A stretch of 64,000 nucleotides of DNA from an uncultured Cytophagales bacterium (GTDB taxonomy: Bacteria > Bacteroidota > Bacteroidia > Cytophagales > Thermoflexibacteraceae): contig CALHUI010000003.1 of assembly GCA_938039675.1 (NCBI GenBank), positions 434,001-498,000 on the forward strand, in the 5' to 3' direction. The notes beneath the pieces are model-generated. The model did not search any database, was not told the origin of the DNA, and was given only the letters and a program-made list of their open reading frames with translations. The position numbers were made by a program, and so were the translations under genes. Below are positions 1-9,521 of this stretch, in pieces; the first letter of the stretch is position 1, and each line of letters starts with the position of its first letter.

Positions 1-93
1 CGCTACGCAGTTGCACAGCTCGTTGCCGGAAGGAGTAAAACTGCCGAATATCATCATAAAAGCAGTTGTTGCAGTGTATAAAATGGTTTTCAT
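1..93 (-). CDS. Exported protein, N-terminal fragment (truncated by window edge)
   Basis: The reverse strand opens with ATG at 93 and reads 31 codons without a stop to the window edge, so only the N-terminus is visible. It is too short and incomplete for the ORF track. The start MKTILYTATTAFMMIFGSF is a short basic N-terminus followed by a hydrophobic stretch, typical of a signal peptide. Two cysteines follow shortly after (LCNC). It lies 39 bases downstream of the YihY-like gene on the same strand and may be co-transcribed. The function cannot be read from this fragment. Confidence 0.55.
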   Translation of the reverse strand, partial: MKTILYTATTAFMMIFGSFTPSGNELCNCVA

Positions 94-132
94 GTGATTG
101 AATGAGTTGGATTAGAGATAAGATGCCTTATG

Positions 133-990
133 TCATTGGCGTGTTGAAAAATCGTTGACTGATTTGATAAACTCTGCCCCCATTAGAAAAATAATAGCAG
201 AGTAGTAAATCCATACCAACAATACTGCCAAAGAAGCCGTAGCTCCGTAAATCAGATTAATGCTGCTGTAAGCAATGTACATGCCGATTATCCAACGCCC
301 GATGCCAAAAAAAATTGTGGTAAATACAGCACCGTAGAAAGTATGCGACCAACGCATTTTTACATCGGACAACCATTGATAAATAAGCCAAAACAGCAGC
401 AGTAAAATGCTGAATATTAAACCTCGGTCGGTTAAAATGCCAATAAACCGTAATTGTTTGGGTAGTATTTTTTCTATGTGGCTGTAAACAATTGTAAGCG
501 TCTGTTCTGCAATTATCAGTACAATAATGAGCAGCCCTATCATAAACGTAATGAGCAGCCCCATAAATCGCTTGTGCAGCAGTTGCCAGAAAGTGAGTTG
601 TTCGCCTGTTTTGATGCCCCATATTCTGTTGAGCGAGTTATGGATGGCCGAGAATACCGATGTGGCACCAATGATGACCGTAGCTATACCGGCGGTAAGT
701 GCCCAAAAGTTATTTCCTTCCAAATACGCAAAGCGAATAATGGATTCAATCAGTCGTGCGGCATCTTCGCCAATCAGGTCGGCAGTTTTGCGGTAAATTT
801 CGCCCTGTGCGGCTTCTTGCCCAAAAAAGAATCCGCTAACCGATACGATAATGAACAGAATGGGGGCTAATGAAAAAGTAGTATAGTAAGCAAGCGCTGC
901 ACTATGCGTAAAACAGTCATCCTGAATAAAATTGCTTGCCAAAATGCGTACACTTCGCCCGATTTTTGTCAGTAAATATTTGCCATTCAT
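133..990 (-). CDS. YihY/virulence factor BrkB family membrane protein
   Basis: This is an integral inner-membrane protein of the YihY/BrkB family (formerly misnamed RNase BN). The family signature is near the N-terminus (FTHSAALAYYTTFSLAPIL), followed by about six hydrophobic helices and a C-terminal ASLAVLLVWIYYSAIIFLMGAEF block. The ORF track starts at 1113, but that would overlap the divergent gene starting at 1061. The ATG at 990 gives 285 residues and places the conserved block at its usual distance from the N-terminus; the ATG at 1041 is an alternative. The biochemical role of the family is unsettled. The family call is secure, the start less so. Confidence 0.88.
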   Translation of the reverse strand: MNGKYLLTKIGRSVRILASNFIQDDCFTHSAALAYYTTFSLAPILFIIVSVSGFFFGQEAAQGEIYRKTADLIGEDAARLIESIIRFAYLEGNNFWALTAGIATVIIGATSVFSAIHNSLNRIWGIKTGEQLTFWQLLHKRFMGLLITFMIGLLIIVLIIAEQTLTIVYSHIEKILPKQLRFIGILTDRGLIFSILLLLFWLIYQWLSDVKMRWSHTFYGAVFTTIFFGIGRWIIGMYIAYSSINLIYGATASLAVLLVWIYYSAIIFLMGAEFIKSVNDFSTRQ

Positions 991-1012
991 GCTGCTAAAA
1001 TGCTTAATTTTG
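979..1012 (+). promoter_or_regulatory. Putative Bacteroidota-type promoter of the caspase-like gene
   Basis: A TTTG at 979-982 is followed after 22 bases by TAATTTTG at 1005-1012, a perfect match to the Bacteroidota -7 box TAnnTTTG with the usual -33 TTTG partner. The ATG of the pseudo-caspase gene lies 48 bases downstream. The box overlaps the first codons of the divergent YihY-like gene. Such AT-rich motifs can arise by chance. Confidence 0.4.
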
Positions 1013-1060
1013 GTCAGCAAGGCAAAATTTTGTAAAACCATTGCTTTAATTAATTGCAAT

Positions 1061-3397
1061 ATGATGGAATCCGGAATCTTACAAAACGGCAAAGCAGTAC
1101 TTCTCAGCACCAATCGTTATATAAAAGACAGCGATATTACGGTACACACAATGGCCGAGCCTGCGGCAGGCTTGATGCAGGAGGTGATTGGGCAGCACTT
1201 AATTAGCAGTTTACATGCCGAAAATATCGTTTGGCTGAACAATGAGCCGGATGTCATCAGAATTAAAGAGCAAATCGCTTGGGCTGCCGAACAGGCCAGA
1301 GACTTGCTGTTGATTTATATTGCAGGCACAGCCATTTTGCGCCGCAGTCAAATTTATATCACCTTGCCACATTCCACCCGGGCGCAAATCCACGTGAATG
1401 GTATTTCTATACAGGAGTTGGCCGATGTTGTCCGCGAGCCGGAGGGCGCACACAAGGTTTTTGTGCTGGATTGCCATTTCTCGGGCGATGTCCCCGATAT
1501 GGTGCAGGCAGTACGCGAGGAACTGCACCGACACGCGGCCAAACTGAAAAAATCGTTCCTCATCGCTCAACTGTGGCAAGAAGGACGCGAAACACTGGGG
1601 CAGCAAATCAGCCGCATTTTGCGGAAGGGCATAATGAAACCGCAAGAGTGGCTTACTTTAGAAGATATTTGTCAGGAACTCAGCGAAATTGCACAACGCA
1701 ACCGCCAGCCCGAGCCATTAATAGCCGCCAAAAAACAAACGCTTGGCACAGCCATAGCTTTCAACCAGCGTTACAAAGAGTTTCAGCGCCTGTTTGCCGA
1801 AGCTCGGCAGGCTTTTGATGCACATGATTTTGACCTTGCCCTCACCTATTTCTCACAGGCACAAGGGCTTTATGCCAACGACGACGACACGGCCACTCAC
1901 ATCCGATTTATCAACCGCTTTCAGGAGGCAGAACAGTTTTATGCCCAAAAGCAGTATATCGCCGCGCGTCGTGCCTACGAAGCTGCTTTTGAGTTGATTC
2001 CTGCGCCGTTTTTGTTAGAAAAAATAGAACGCTGCACGGCAGATTTAGCCAATCATTATTTTGAACTGCAACAATATGACCAAGCAAAAGCCGCCTATAC
2101 ACGCTTGGCAAGCGACCACCCCGGCAATGCTTTCTACGCCGAACGGCTGCAAATCAGCTCCTCCGAGCAGCGCTATCACGAGTTGATAGATAAGGCAGAC
2201 AGTCATTATTTCCGCTATGAATTTGTAGAAGCACTGGAAGCCTATCGCGAAGCCATGACCATTCATACCGACACCAAAACCGAACGCCGTGCACAAGAGT
2301 GCCAGCGCTACGTAGATGTGTTGGTATATCTGCAACAAAAAGCCGAAACCGATGTCCGCGCCCGTATAGCGGAAGAAATGCAGCAAAAGGCAGATGCAGC
2401 TGTTGCAGAACGCGTTGCCCAGTTACAAAAAGAACTTACAGCGCGGATAGAGCAGGAGATGACCGCGAAAATGCAACAGTACTACGATACGCTCGTTTGG
2501 GATGCCGCCCTACAAAGCAACCAACGCGCAGCAATTGAACTGTATCGCAGCCTGTTCCCCAACGGGACATATATTGACCAAGCCGACTATTGGTTGAGCC
2601 TGTACCAAGAACCTGTTTACACCCCTGCAAAGCCCGTTGAAACATCTCCTTCCGTGCAATGGCAAAAATCAGCGGCAATTGAAACAAGCCCTTCTATTCA
2701 ACAAGAAAAACCGCCGGCAGAACAGTCTTTGTTTAAGCCGATAATAGAGGTTGTGCAATCCCAAATGCCGCAACCCGCGCCGCAATCTGTAGCCGAACTC
2801 CCTAAAGATGAAGAAACGCTCTGGAATGAGGCACTCAGCAAAGATACGATAGAGGGCTACTTGGAATACATTTCCCGAACCTCCGACGCTGAACATATTG
2901 CTGATGCTTACTACCGCATCAGCCGCATCAGGAATGCCGCCGCTCCTGTTGAAGAGGAAATGACAGCGCCCCACACCCTGCCTGCCGAAGAAATACCCGC
3001 ATTTGTTTACAATAACGACGTTCACGAAGAAACATCTGCCGCCAGTACGAGTGCCTACAAAGCACCCGCAGTTGCAGTGCCTGTAACGGAAACCTACCCA
3101 AACACTGCCGAGATGCTTGAGGAAGACTTTTGGCAACAAGCCCTGTTGGTCAATACTTCTCAGGCATATCAGAACTATCTGAACCGCTCAACGTTGCTTA
3201 AATACGAAAGTCAGGCAAAAGAGCGCATCAGCGCATTGCAGGAAAAAGAAAAAGTGCAGGAAACTTTGGAATGGGAAAAAGCAAGCGCTGAGGATACTTT
3301 GGAAGCCTACAAAGCGTACATTAATAAATATCCGTTTGGCAGTTACTATGCCAAAGCCCGATTCCGCATCGCAAGATTAGAATCGGAAATCAATTAA
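1061..3397 (+). CDS. Caspase-fold protein lacking the catalytic dyad, with TPR, coiled coil and C-terminal W-A-Y repeats
   Basis: Choosing the ATG at 1061 gives 778 residues; the upstream ORF extension runs through the divergent promoter region. Residues 10-145 resemble bacterial caspase (C14) domains of the EACC1-associated kind, with a KAVLLSTNRY strand, LLLIYIAG, a TLP strand and KVFVLDCHFSG. The catalytic His motif GHG is replaced by GTA (T90). The Cys of DCCFSG is replaced by His (DCHFSG, H139), so protease activity is not expected. TPR-like repeats occupy about 230-420 (AFDAHDFDLALTYFSQA and others), then a charged coiled coil to about 480. Four copies of a roughly 40-residue repeat with the pattern W..A....T...Y..Y follow, interrupted by a Pro/Glu-rich linker. 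No signal peptide is visible, so it is probably cytoplasmic. A scaffold or regulatory role is inference. Confidence 0.75.
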   Translation: MMESGILQNGKAVLLSTNRYIKDSDITVHTMAEPAAGLMQEVIGQHLISSLHAENIVWLNNEPDVIRIKEQIAWAAEQARDLLLIYIAGTAILRRSQIYITLPHSTRAQIHVNGISIQELADVVREPEGAHKVFVLDCHFSGDVPDMVQAVREELHRHAAKLKKSFLIAQLWQEGRETLGQQISRILRKGIMKPQEWLTLEDICQELSEIAQRNRQPEPLIAAKKQTLGTAIAFNQRYKEFQRLFAEARQAFDAHDFDLALTYFSQAQGLYANDDDTATHIRFINRFQEAEQFYAQKQYIAARRAYEAAFELIPAPFLLEKIERCTADLANHYFELQQYDQAKAAYTRLASDHPGNAFYAERLQISSSEQRYHELIDKADSHYFRYEFVEALEAYREAMTIHTDTKTERRAQECQRYVDVLVYLQQKAETDVRARIAEEMQQKADAAVAERVAQLQKELTARIEQEMTAKMQQYYDTLVWDAALQSNQRAAIELYRSLFPNGTYIDQADYWLSLYQEPVYTPAKPVETSPSVQWQKSAAIETSPSIQQEKPPAEQSLFKPIIEVVQSQMPQPAPQSVAELPKDEETLWNEALSKDTIEGYLEYISRTSDAEHIADAYYRISRIRNAAAPVEEEMTAPHTLPAEEIPAFVYNNDVHEETSAASTSAYKAPAVAVPVTETYPNTAEMLEEDFWQQALLVNTSQAYQNYLNRSTLLKYESQAKERISALQEKEKVQETLEWEKASAEDTLEAYKAYINKYPFGSYYAKARFRIARLESEIN

Positions 3398-3484
3398 TAT
3401 TGTACACTTGTAATTATTTATTGATTTTTGTTTGCAAATTGCTTACAGAAGTGCTAAATTCACACTTTGAAATAACAATCAGTC

Positions 3485-4537
3485 ATGGCAGAAGACAAAG
3501 AAAAACAGGAAAAGCTCAAAATGCTGGAGCTCACCATAGCCAAGTTAGACAAGGCGTATGGCAAAGGTACAGTCATGCGTTTGAATGGCGATAAGGTAGA
3601 AGACATTCCTGCCATTTCAACCGGTTCGCTGGGCTTAGATATTGCATTGGGCATTGGCGGCCTGCCTCGTGGCCGTGTGGTAGAAATTTACGGCCCCGAA
3701 TCATCAGGTAAAACAACACTGACCCTCCACTGCATTGCCGAAGCACAAAAAGCAGGCGGTTTGGCAGCGTTCATAGATGCAGAGCACGCATTTGACAAGG
3801 TATATGCCGAAAAACTTGGCGTTGATTTAGATAACCTGTTAGTTTCACAGCCCGACAACGGTGAGCAGGCTCTTGAAATTGCCGAACAACTCATCCGCTC
3901 CGGCGCAATAGACATCATCGTTATTGACTCCGTAGCTGCACTCGTCCCCAAAGCAGAATTAGAAGGCGACATGGGCGACAGCAAAATGGGCTTGCAGGCA
4001 CGCTTGATGAGCCAAGCACTCAGAAAACTAACCGGCACCATCAGCAAAACCAACTGCTGTTGTATCTTCATTAACCAGCTTCGCGATAAAATCGGGGTGA
4101 TGTTTGGCAGCCCCGAAACTACCACCGGCGGCAATGCGCTGAAATATTACGCATCCGTTCGTTTAGATATTCGCCGCATTGGTGCCATCAAAGAAGGTGC
4201 AGACAACGTGGTAGGCAACCGCACCCGTGTAAAAGTGGTGAAAAATAAGGTTTCTCCGCCTTTCCGTCAGGCCGAGTTTGACATTATGTACGGCGAGGGC
4301 ATCTCAAAAGTAGGAGAAATCATTGATTTAGCCTCTGAAATGGAAATTATCAAAAAGTCGGGCTCATGGTTCTCCTACAACGGTAACAAGCTCGGTCAAG
4401 GGCGCGATGCAGTGAAAAATCTCTTGGCCGACAATCCCGAATTATCCGATGAGATTGAAGCTAAAATAAGGGCTATGGCAAAAGGGATGCCCGTACCCGA
4501 TACGGTCAGTGCCAACGGAGAAGCAGATGATGAATAA
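3485..4537 (+). CDS. recA: Recombinase RecA
   Basis: RecA is the DNA strand-exchange ATPase of homologous recombination and the SOS co-protease. At 350 residues it is full length. The Walker A motif GPESSGKTT sits at residues 70-78, Walker B reads [17 protein letters not shown], and the L2/MAW-type region includes [37 protein letters not shown]. The C-terminus is acidic (NGEADDE), as usual. It appears monocistronic, with a hairpin directly downstream. No LexA-type operator is recognisable upstream. Confidence 0.98.
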   Translation: MAEDKEKQEKLKMLELTIAKLDKAYGKGTVMRLNGDKVEDIPAISTGSLGLDIALGIGGLPRGRVVEIYGPESSGKTTLTLHCIAEAQKAGGLAAFIDAEHAFDKVYAEKLGVDLDNLLVSQPDNGEQALEIAEQLIRSGAIDIIVIDSVAALVPKAELEGDMGDSKMGLQARLMSQALRKLTGTISKTNCCCIFINQLRDKIGVMFGSPETTTGGNALKYYASVRLDIRRIGAIKEGADNVVGNRTRVKVVKNKVSPPFRQAEFDIMYGEGISKVGEIIDLASEMEIIKKSGSWFSYNGNKLGQGRDAVKNLLADNPELSDEIEAKIRAMAKGMPVPDTVSANGEADDE

Positions 4538-4541
4538 TACA

Positions 4542-4579
4542 AACCCGGACGGATGCAACAATCGGTCGGGTTGATTTTA
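4542..4579 (+). terminator. Probable recA terminator
   Basis: The stem AACCCG/CGGGTT (4542-4547 with 4567-4572), extended by two pairs past a one-base bulge, begins four bases after the recA stop and is followed by a modestly T-rich tail. The stem is short for a strong intrinsic terminator. Confidence 0.45.
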
Positions 4580-4618
4580 TCAAGCAAGTGAATAAAAGCC
4601 CTTCAATGTGGATAAACC

Positions 4619-4641
4619 TGACAGGTCTTCAAGACCTGTCA
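4619..4641. repeat. Intergenic palindrome, copy 1 (GACAGGTCTT/AAGACCTGTC)
   Basis: This is a perfect inverted repeat with 11-base arms (TGACAGGTCTT and its complement) around a single C. It lies in the 301-base gap between recA and the OstA-like gene, and no gene is visible in the rest of that gap. A related palindrome with the same GACAGG/CCTGTC core lies at 56847-56878, which suggests a dispersed REP-like element rather than a local terminator. No T-run follows on either strand. Confidence 0.6.
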
Positions 4642-4825
4642 TATGCAAATGTGTATTTTTCAATAATTTGTGAAAATGTTTTCGCAAATCTCTTGCGCTT
4701 TTGTGTAAGCAAGCAGATTTTGGCAAGTAGCGCAAATGAACGCCGATGGATGGGTTGAAAGAGAGAGTCCACATATCTTAACACTATTTAAGCCCGCTCG
4801 CAAACGCATGGCAGGGCTTTTTCCA

Positions 4826-4833
4826 TAGCTTTG
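4826..4833 (+). promoter_or_regulatory. TAnnTTTG -7 box upstream of the OstA-like gene
   Basis: TAGCTTTG matches the Bacteroidota -7 consensus and ends five bases before the ATG at 4839. If used, the transcript would start almost at the start codon and be leaderless or nearly so. No clear -33 TTTG is visible at the usual spacing. Confidence 0.4.
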
Positions 4834-4838
4834 CAGCT

Positions 4839-6827
4839 ATGATACCATTACAAAAATCAGCAATCGGAGTCTACACGGCAATTATTTGGGGTTTGCTGTT
4901 ATTCTTTTTGGCACATACAGGCGGCTTGTTCGCCCAAAATCCCACATCAGGCGGCAGCAGCGCAGATGCCAAACAACAACCTGCCAAAAAAGAGCCTCCA
5001 ATAGAACTGTTGCCCGGTGCAGGCGTGCTCATAGGAGATGTTGTAAAAGGCGAAAATGTGCGGAAAGTACTGATGGATTCGCTTACCAAAGCACAAATCG
5101 GATTCCGGCAAGGAGGTGCTATGATGTTTTGCGACAGCGCCATTCAATACATCGGTCGGAATGTGGTACATGCCTTTGGGCGCATCTATCTGATTGATGC
5201 GGACAGTACCACTGCTGTCGGCGATTCGCTTTTTTACGATGGCAATACCCGCATAGCACGCCTGCGCGGCAACGTTGTGCTGCGCGATAAGGACAAAACC
5301 GTTACAACGAATCGCTTGGACTACAACCTCGCCACCAAAATAGCCAATTACAGCGGTGGCGGCATGGTTCAGGACGACAGCTCGCGCCTGACCAGCCGCA
5401 TCGGTTACTACAACACCATTACCAAAGTTGCCAATTTTCGCGGGAACGTATACTACCAAAGTCCTGAAACCGAACTTTCAGGCGATACTCTCACCTACAA
5501 TGCTCGCTCGAAAATAGTCTATTTCAATTCACGGACGCGCATTAAAACCCGCAACGGCGATATTATCACCGATAAAGGCGAATACAATACCGTGCTTGGC
5601 AAATCCAACTTTAAAGGGCGCACCAAAATCGACACAGACGAATATACCATCAGCGGAGATGTGTTGGATTATGACCGCGTAATGGAACGGGGATTTGCCA
5701 AAGGTAATGTAGAGTTTTACAACAAAAGAGACAACTTTATTATCCTTGGTGACTTTACACGCTATGATGGCGTGCCGGAAACAAGTCAAGTATATGGCAA
5801 TGCCGTACTGATAAGCCCGCAAAAAAACAGCAAGGACACGCTCTTTCTGGCTGCCGATACGCTGATTTCTTACAAGGAAGCACCATTGGCTGACTCATTA
5901 CCTGCCATTAAAAAACTGACTGCTTACCGCAATGTGCGCATCTATCGTTCCGATTTTCAGTCAAAATGCGATTCGCTGGGTTATCATCTGAACGATTCTA
6001 CCATTTTTTTCTACTACGACCCCGTCATTTGGACGAAAGGTTCGCAGTTAGTAGCCAAAGATATCAGCGTCCGCATGAAGAACGGTCAGATAGACTCCAT
6101 GAGTTTGCAGGAAAAGGCTTTTGTGATTTCGCAGGACACGCTGCTCAATTTCAATCAGATTAAGGGCAAAAATATTGACGCAAAATTTTACAAAGGTGAA
6201 CTGCGCAAGGTTTTTGTGAGCGGCAACGGTGAAAGTATTTTTCACGTGCTGGAACAGGATACCTTGTTTATGGGGCTAAACTACGTCAAATGCAGCGACA
6301 TGATTATCACTTTCAACGATTCGGCTCAGTTACAGGATATTTTGTTTATTAAACAGCCCGAAGGAAAGTTTATCCCGCCGCATGAGATTAAGCAGGAAAA
6401 CAAATATTTGGACGATTTTAACTGGCGAAGCAGCGAAAAACCGGCAAAGGGCGTTGTATTAGGCATCCATGCAGCCAATCAGTACCGCAGCGGTGATTTG
6501 AAAGGCGCACTGATGATTGTGGATGACTTTTTTAAGGTCTTCTTAAAGGGTGACAGGTTAATTTTTTATCGCACTGATGCAGATGAGGCAGACATTAAGC
6601 CCGAATTTTTTGTCCATGTGTATCCCAAAAACAAAAACGACTTGCCCATAGACAAGCGAAAGACAGGCTATGAAAATTTGGATTTCCGGTTTCCTGCCAA
6701 GCAGTTGCAAAACCGAACAGCCAAACACGACTTGGTATTACCCGAATTTAAGGCGGCGCGAGTAGTCATTGGGCAATACGGGGCTAAGAAAAAGATACTT
6801 TGGCAAAAAAGCTACAATTTCAGATAA
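4839..6827 (+). CDS. OstA-like outer-membrane/periplasmic LPS transport protein
   Basis: This 662-residue exported protein opens with a hydrophobic signal segment (AIIWGLLLFFLAHTGGLFAQ). The body is built of repeated OstA/LptA-type beta-jellyroll strands, in which phrases such as DSLFYDGNTRIARLRGNVVL, GDTLTYNARSKIVYFNSRT and GDVLDYDRVMERGFAKGNVEF recur about every 40-50 residues. The organisation matches Bacteroidota OstA-like proteins assigned to lipopolysaccharide transport across the periplasm. It lacks the large C-terminal LptD barrel, so it is LptA-like or a Bacteroidota-specific variant. No other lpt gene lies next to it. Confidence 0.82.
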   Translation: MIPLQKSAIGVYTAIIWGLLLFFLAHTGGLFAQNPTSGGSSADAKQQPAKKEPPIELLPGAGVLIGDVVKGENVRKVLMDSLTKAQIGFRQGGAMMFCDSAIQYIGRNVVHAFGRIYLIDADSTTAVGDSLFYDGNTRIARLRGNVVLRDKDKTVTTNRLDYNLATKIANYSGGGMVQDDSSRLTSRIGYYNTITKVANFRGNVYYQSPETELSGDTLTYNARSKIVYFNSRTRIKTRNGDIITDKGEYNTVLGKSNFKGRTKIDTDEYTISGDVLDYDRVMERGFAKGNVEFYNKRDNFIILGDFTRYDGVPETSQVYGNAVLISPQKNSKDTLFLAADTLISYKEAPLADSLPAIKKLTAYRNVRIYRSDFQSKCDSLGYHLNDSTIFFYYDPVIWTKGSQLVAKDISVRMKNGQIDSMSLQEKAFVISQDTLLNFNQIKGKNIDAKFYKGELRKVFVSGNGESIFHVLEQDTLFMGLNYVKCSDMIITFNDSAQLQDILFIKQPEGKFIPPHEIKQENKYLDDFNWRSSEKPAKGVVLGIHAANQYRSGDLKGALMIVDDFFKVFLKGDRLIFYRTDADEADIKPEFFVHVYPKNKNDLPIDKRKTGYENLDFRFPAKQLQNRTAKHDLVLPEFKAARVVIGQYGAKKKILWQKSYNFR

Positions 6828-6996
6828 GCAAGCAGGTATTGGGGTATCAGATTGAAAATCAGGTTTAAACACGTTTTTTTCAATGGTTTAGCCAAAAACT
6901 TTTCGCAAACTGCCTGTATTTTGTATAAAGCCACAGGTTATTGGCAACTATCGGCTTGCATTATGGAATGTGCTTTAGTCGGCTTGGTTGGTTCTT

Positions 6997-7024
6997 AAAA
7001 AACGCGGCCACCCAACGGGTGGCC
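6997..7024 (-). terminator. Intrinsic terminator of nrdB
   Basis: GGCCACCC and GGGTGGCC form an 8-bp perfect stem around AAC at 7006-7024. On the minus strand the stem is followed within three bases by TTTTTT. It lies 25 bases beyond the nrdB stop. The rest of the 6828-7049 gap shows nothing else convincing. Confidence 0.85.
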
Positions 7025-7049
7025 TGTCAGGTTATTTAAAGTTACGCTA

Positions 7050-8039
7050 TTAAAAATCTTCGTCCAAGCTGAATTTCTGTGCTGATTTTTCGCTCATCAC
7101 GCCGGCTTTTTGATATTCGCCTACGCGTTTTTCGAAGAAGTTGGTTTTCCCTTGCAGCGAAATCATTTCCATAAAATCGAATGGATTAGATGAGCCGTAG
7201 TATTTTTTGTAGCCCAATTCCACCAGCAGGCGGTCGGCTACAAACTCAATGTATTGGCTCATCAGCCGCGAATTCATGCCTATTAAGTCCACGGGCAGGG
7301 CATCTGTGATAAACTCTTGTTCAATTTTTACAGCATCGGTAATAATCTCGAGCACTCGTTCCTCCGGCAGGCGATTTTTCAAATGGCGGGTGTAGAGCAG
7401 ACAGGCAAAGTCGCAGTGCAGACCTTCGTCTCTGGAAATCAGTTCATTAGAAAAACTCAGTCCCGGCATGAGACCGCGCTTTTTCAGCCAGAAAATAGAG
7501 CAGAAACTGCCTGAGAAGAAAATACCCTCGACGGCTGCAAAGGCCACTAAACGCTCGGCAAAGTTGGGGCTTTTAATCCAGCGCAGTGCCCATTCGGCTT
7601 TTTTCTGCACGCAGGGGATGGTTTCAATGGCATTGAACAGGCGGTGCTTTTCCGCAGGGTCTTTAATGTAGGTGTCAATCAGCAGCGAGTAAGTTTCCGA
7701 GTGGATGTTTTCCATCATAATCTGGAAGCCGTAGAAACATTTGGCCTCAGAATACTGTACTTCGTGCAAAAAATTGGCAGCCAAATTTTCATTCACAATG
7801 CCGTCGCTGGCAGCAAAAAACGCCAATACGTGCGAGATGAAATGACGCTCGCCATCGTTGAGGTTTTCCCAATCTTTCAAGTCTTGCGAGAGGTCTATTT
7901 CTTCGGCAGTCCAAAAACTTGCCTCATGTTTTTTGTACATCTGCCAGATATCGTCGTACTCGATAGGCAGCAATACAAAACGATTGGGGTTTTCAACCAG
8001 CAATGGTTCTGTAAAAGTTGCGGAATCAGTGTTTGTCAT
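7050..8039 (-). CDS. nrdB: Class Ia ribonucleoside-diphosphate reductase, beta subunit
   Basis: This small (R2) subunit carries the di-iron/tyrosyl radical cofactor for making dNDPs. Its 329 residues include the first-shell ligands in [13 protein letters not shown] (D79) and E110-N-I-H113. The radical tyrosine Y117 sits four residues after the His, as in class Ia enzymes. The second half has VEGIFF and [13 protein letters not shown] with the remaining Glu/His ligands. The sequence style is eukaryote-like (mouse R2), common in Bacteroidota. The large subunit nrdA is not in this window, so the two subunits are probably encoded apart. A 284-base gap upstream (8040-8323) should hold its promoter; I see no clear NrdR box or other gene there. 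Confidence 0.96.
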   Translation of the reverse strand: MTNTDSATFTEPLLVENPNRFVLLPIEYDDIWQMYKKHEASFWTAEEIDLSQDLKDWENLNDGERHFISHVLAFFAASDGIVNENLAANFLHEVQYSEAKCFYGFQIMMENIHSETYSLLIDTYIKDPAEKHRLFNAIETIPCVQKKAEWALRWIKSPNFAERLVAFAAVEGIFFSGSFCSIFWLKKRGLMPGLSFSNELISRDEGLHCDFACLLYTRHLKNRLPEERVLEIITDAVKIEQEFITDALPVDLIGMNSRLMSQYIEFVADRLLVELGYKKYYGSSNPFDFMEMISLQGKTNFFEKRVGEYQKAGVMSEKSAQKFSLDEDF

Positions 8040-8323
8040 TGTATGTGCAATCAGTAAGATAAATCAAACATCAGTACCGTATTCTTAAACAAATTGTCTA
8101 AGTGGATTTGTTTTAGAATTTTTACAAGATTTTCGCTAAAGGCGCAGGGTAGGGATAGCTTGTTATTACTTGCAAAGGTGCAATAAATAGGCCTGAATTG
8201 CGAATTTTTTTGCGGTTTTAAACATTTAAACTCTTGTTTGAAGTTTGTACAACTTAAACATTATCGGATTGCGGTTGGGAGTAAAATAGTATTATTTTTA
8301 GTAGGGTTGCAGTTTTACAAGCT

Positions 8324-9433
8324 CTAAAACGCTTCGGCAATGGAAAAATACAAGCCATGATTGCGCCGGCCGAATCCGTAATCCAAGCGCAGGTTGAGTT
8401 GTTCTTTTCGGTTGAGGGCTAAGCGCAGCCCGCCGCCGTAGCTGTATTTAAGTGTTTGCAAATTCACATCGGAAGGTGTTTTGAAAACATCACCAATGCC
8501 TGCAAAAGCCACAGCCCCTATGCGCCAAAACAAATGGCGACGATACTCTACCTGTGTGCCTGCAAAATTCAGGTCGCGAAAGCGGTTTCGGGCATAGCCG
8601 CGCAGGATGTCGTCATTGCCTGCCGCAGCCAGCATCAGGAAAGGCGGATTCCCGAAATTGAAATTAGTCAACACCTGATAGGCAATCACGTCTTTTTTAC
8701 CGATGCGGTAGTAGCGGGAGAAATTAGCCGTCAAATTACGGTAAGAGAAATCTCCGGCAAATGCTTTGCCGTAGGCATAGAAGCCCACATCCAAAAAAGT
8801 ACCTTGCGAGGCGTTTACAACGTTATCGCGTGAATCTATAACAAAAAGTAGTCCAACACCTCCGTTAACGCCTCCACTGCTGCCTATAATATTTTGACTA
8901 CGTAAAATTCCTGCTGTTTCTACCCTGAAATTGTGTAAGTTGGCAATTTGATAGTCAATGCCTGCATATATTTTATCCCAAAATTGGCGCATGGCAGTCA
9001 GGCGGGCACTGAGAATATCGTAGCTGTACAATTCGGGATTGCTGGCAGGGCTCTGATTACCAATGCCGTAAAATCGGTCGGGGAAGTTGCGGTAACGGGC
9101 TTCACCACGCAGCAGCCATGCCTCATCTTTCAGGAAAATGTTCCATGATGACCAGATGTCCAACTGTCTGTTTTGAGTGTAGTCGGCAAGTAGTTTTGCG
9201 TAAGACAGGCGGTTTTTGTCTTGGTCATCACCAATGCGGAAATAATAAAAGCCGACTGCGCCGTAGGCCAGTCGTGTGTCGGGGGTGGAGTAAAGCAGTG
9301 GCAAAATCAGCAATCCGTCTTTCTCTTGGGGCTGAAAAATTTTGGCAACTTTGAGGGTATCAGAAGCCGGTGCAGTGCCTGCATACCACAAGAAGAAAAA
9401 CAAAAAGCATATTTTTGAAGCGTAACGATTCAT
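8324..9433 (-). CDS. Omp85/BamA-TamA family outer-membrane barrel without POTRA domains
   Basis: A signal peptide (ICFLFFFLWYAGTAPAS) precedes about 345 residues of alternating beta strands. The Omp85 hallmarks are present: FVIDSRDNVVNASQGTFLDVGF (the DTRDN...GTFL strand pair), ILRGYARNRFRD (the conserved L6 RGY/RGF loop) and a C-terminal aromatic beta-signal (HGLYFSIAEAF). At 369 residues there is no room for POTRA repeats, so this is a stand-alone barrel of the surface-antigen (D15) type, not BamA itself. Substrate or partner is unknown. Confidence 0.8.
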   Translation of the reverse strand: MNRYASKICFLFFFLWYAGTAPASDTLKVAKIFQPQEKDGLLILPLLYSTPDTRLAYGAVGFYYFRIGDDQDKNRLSYAKLLADYTQNRQLDIWSSWNIFLKDEAWLLRGEARYRNFPDRFYGIGNQSPASNPELYSYDILSARLTAMRQFWDKIYAGIDYQIANLHNFRVETAGILRSQNIIGSSGGVNGGVGLLFVIDSRDNVVNASQGTFLDVGFYAYGKAFAGDFSYRNLTANFSRYYRIGKKDVIAYQVLTNFNFGNPPFLMLAAAGNDDILRGYARNRFRDLNFAGTQVEYRRHLFWRIGAVAFAGIGDVFKTPSDVNLQTLKYSYGGGLRLALNRKEQLNLRLDYGFGRRNHGLYFSIAEAF

Positions 9434-9521
9434 ATAATTTTTTGACGCACACCGAAAGTAGTTGTGAGGTTAATATATGTTGTGTGAAACTATCGTAAAA
9501 CGGTTCTAACAGTATAAAAGT

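Noticed and set aside
7021-7031. CCTGTCAGG next to the nrdB terminator as a third copy of the dispersed palindrome
   Set aside because: Only one half-site is present and it overlaps the terminator stem, so chance similarity is likely.
8324-9433. Omp85 barrel as BamA
   Set aside because: At 369 residues there is no POTRA region. BamA should be about twice this length or more.
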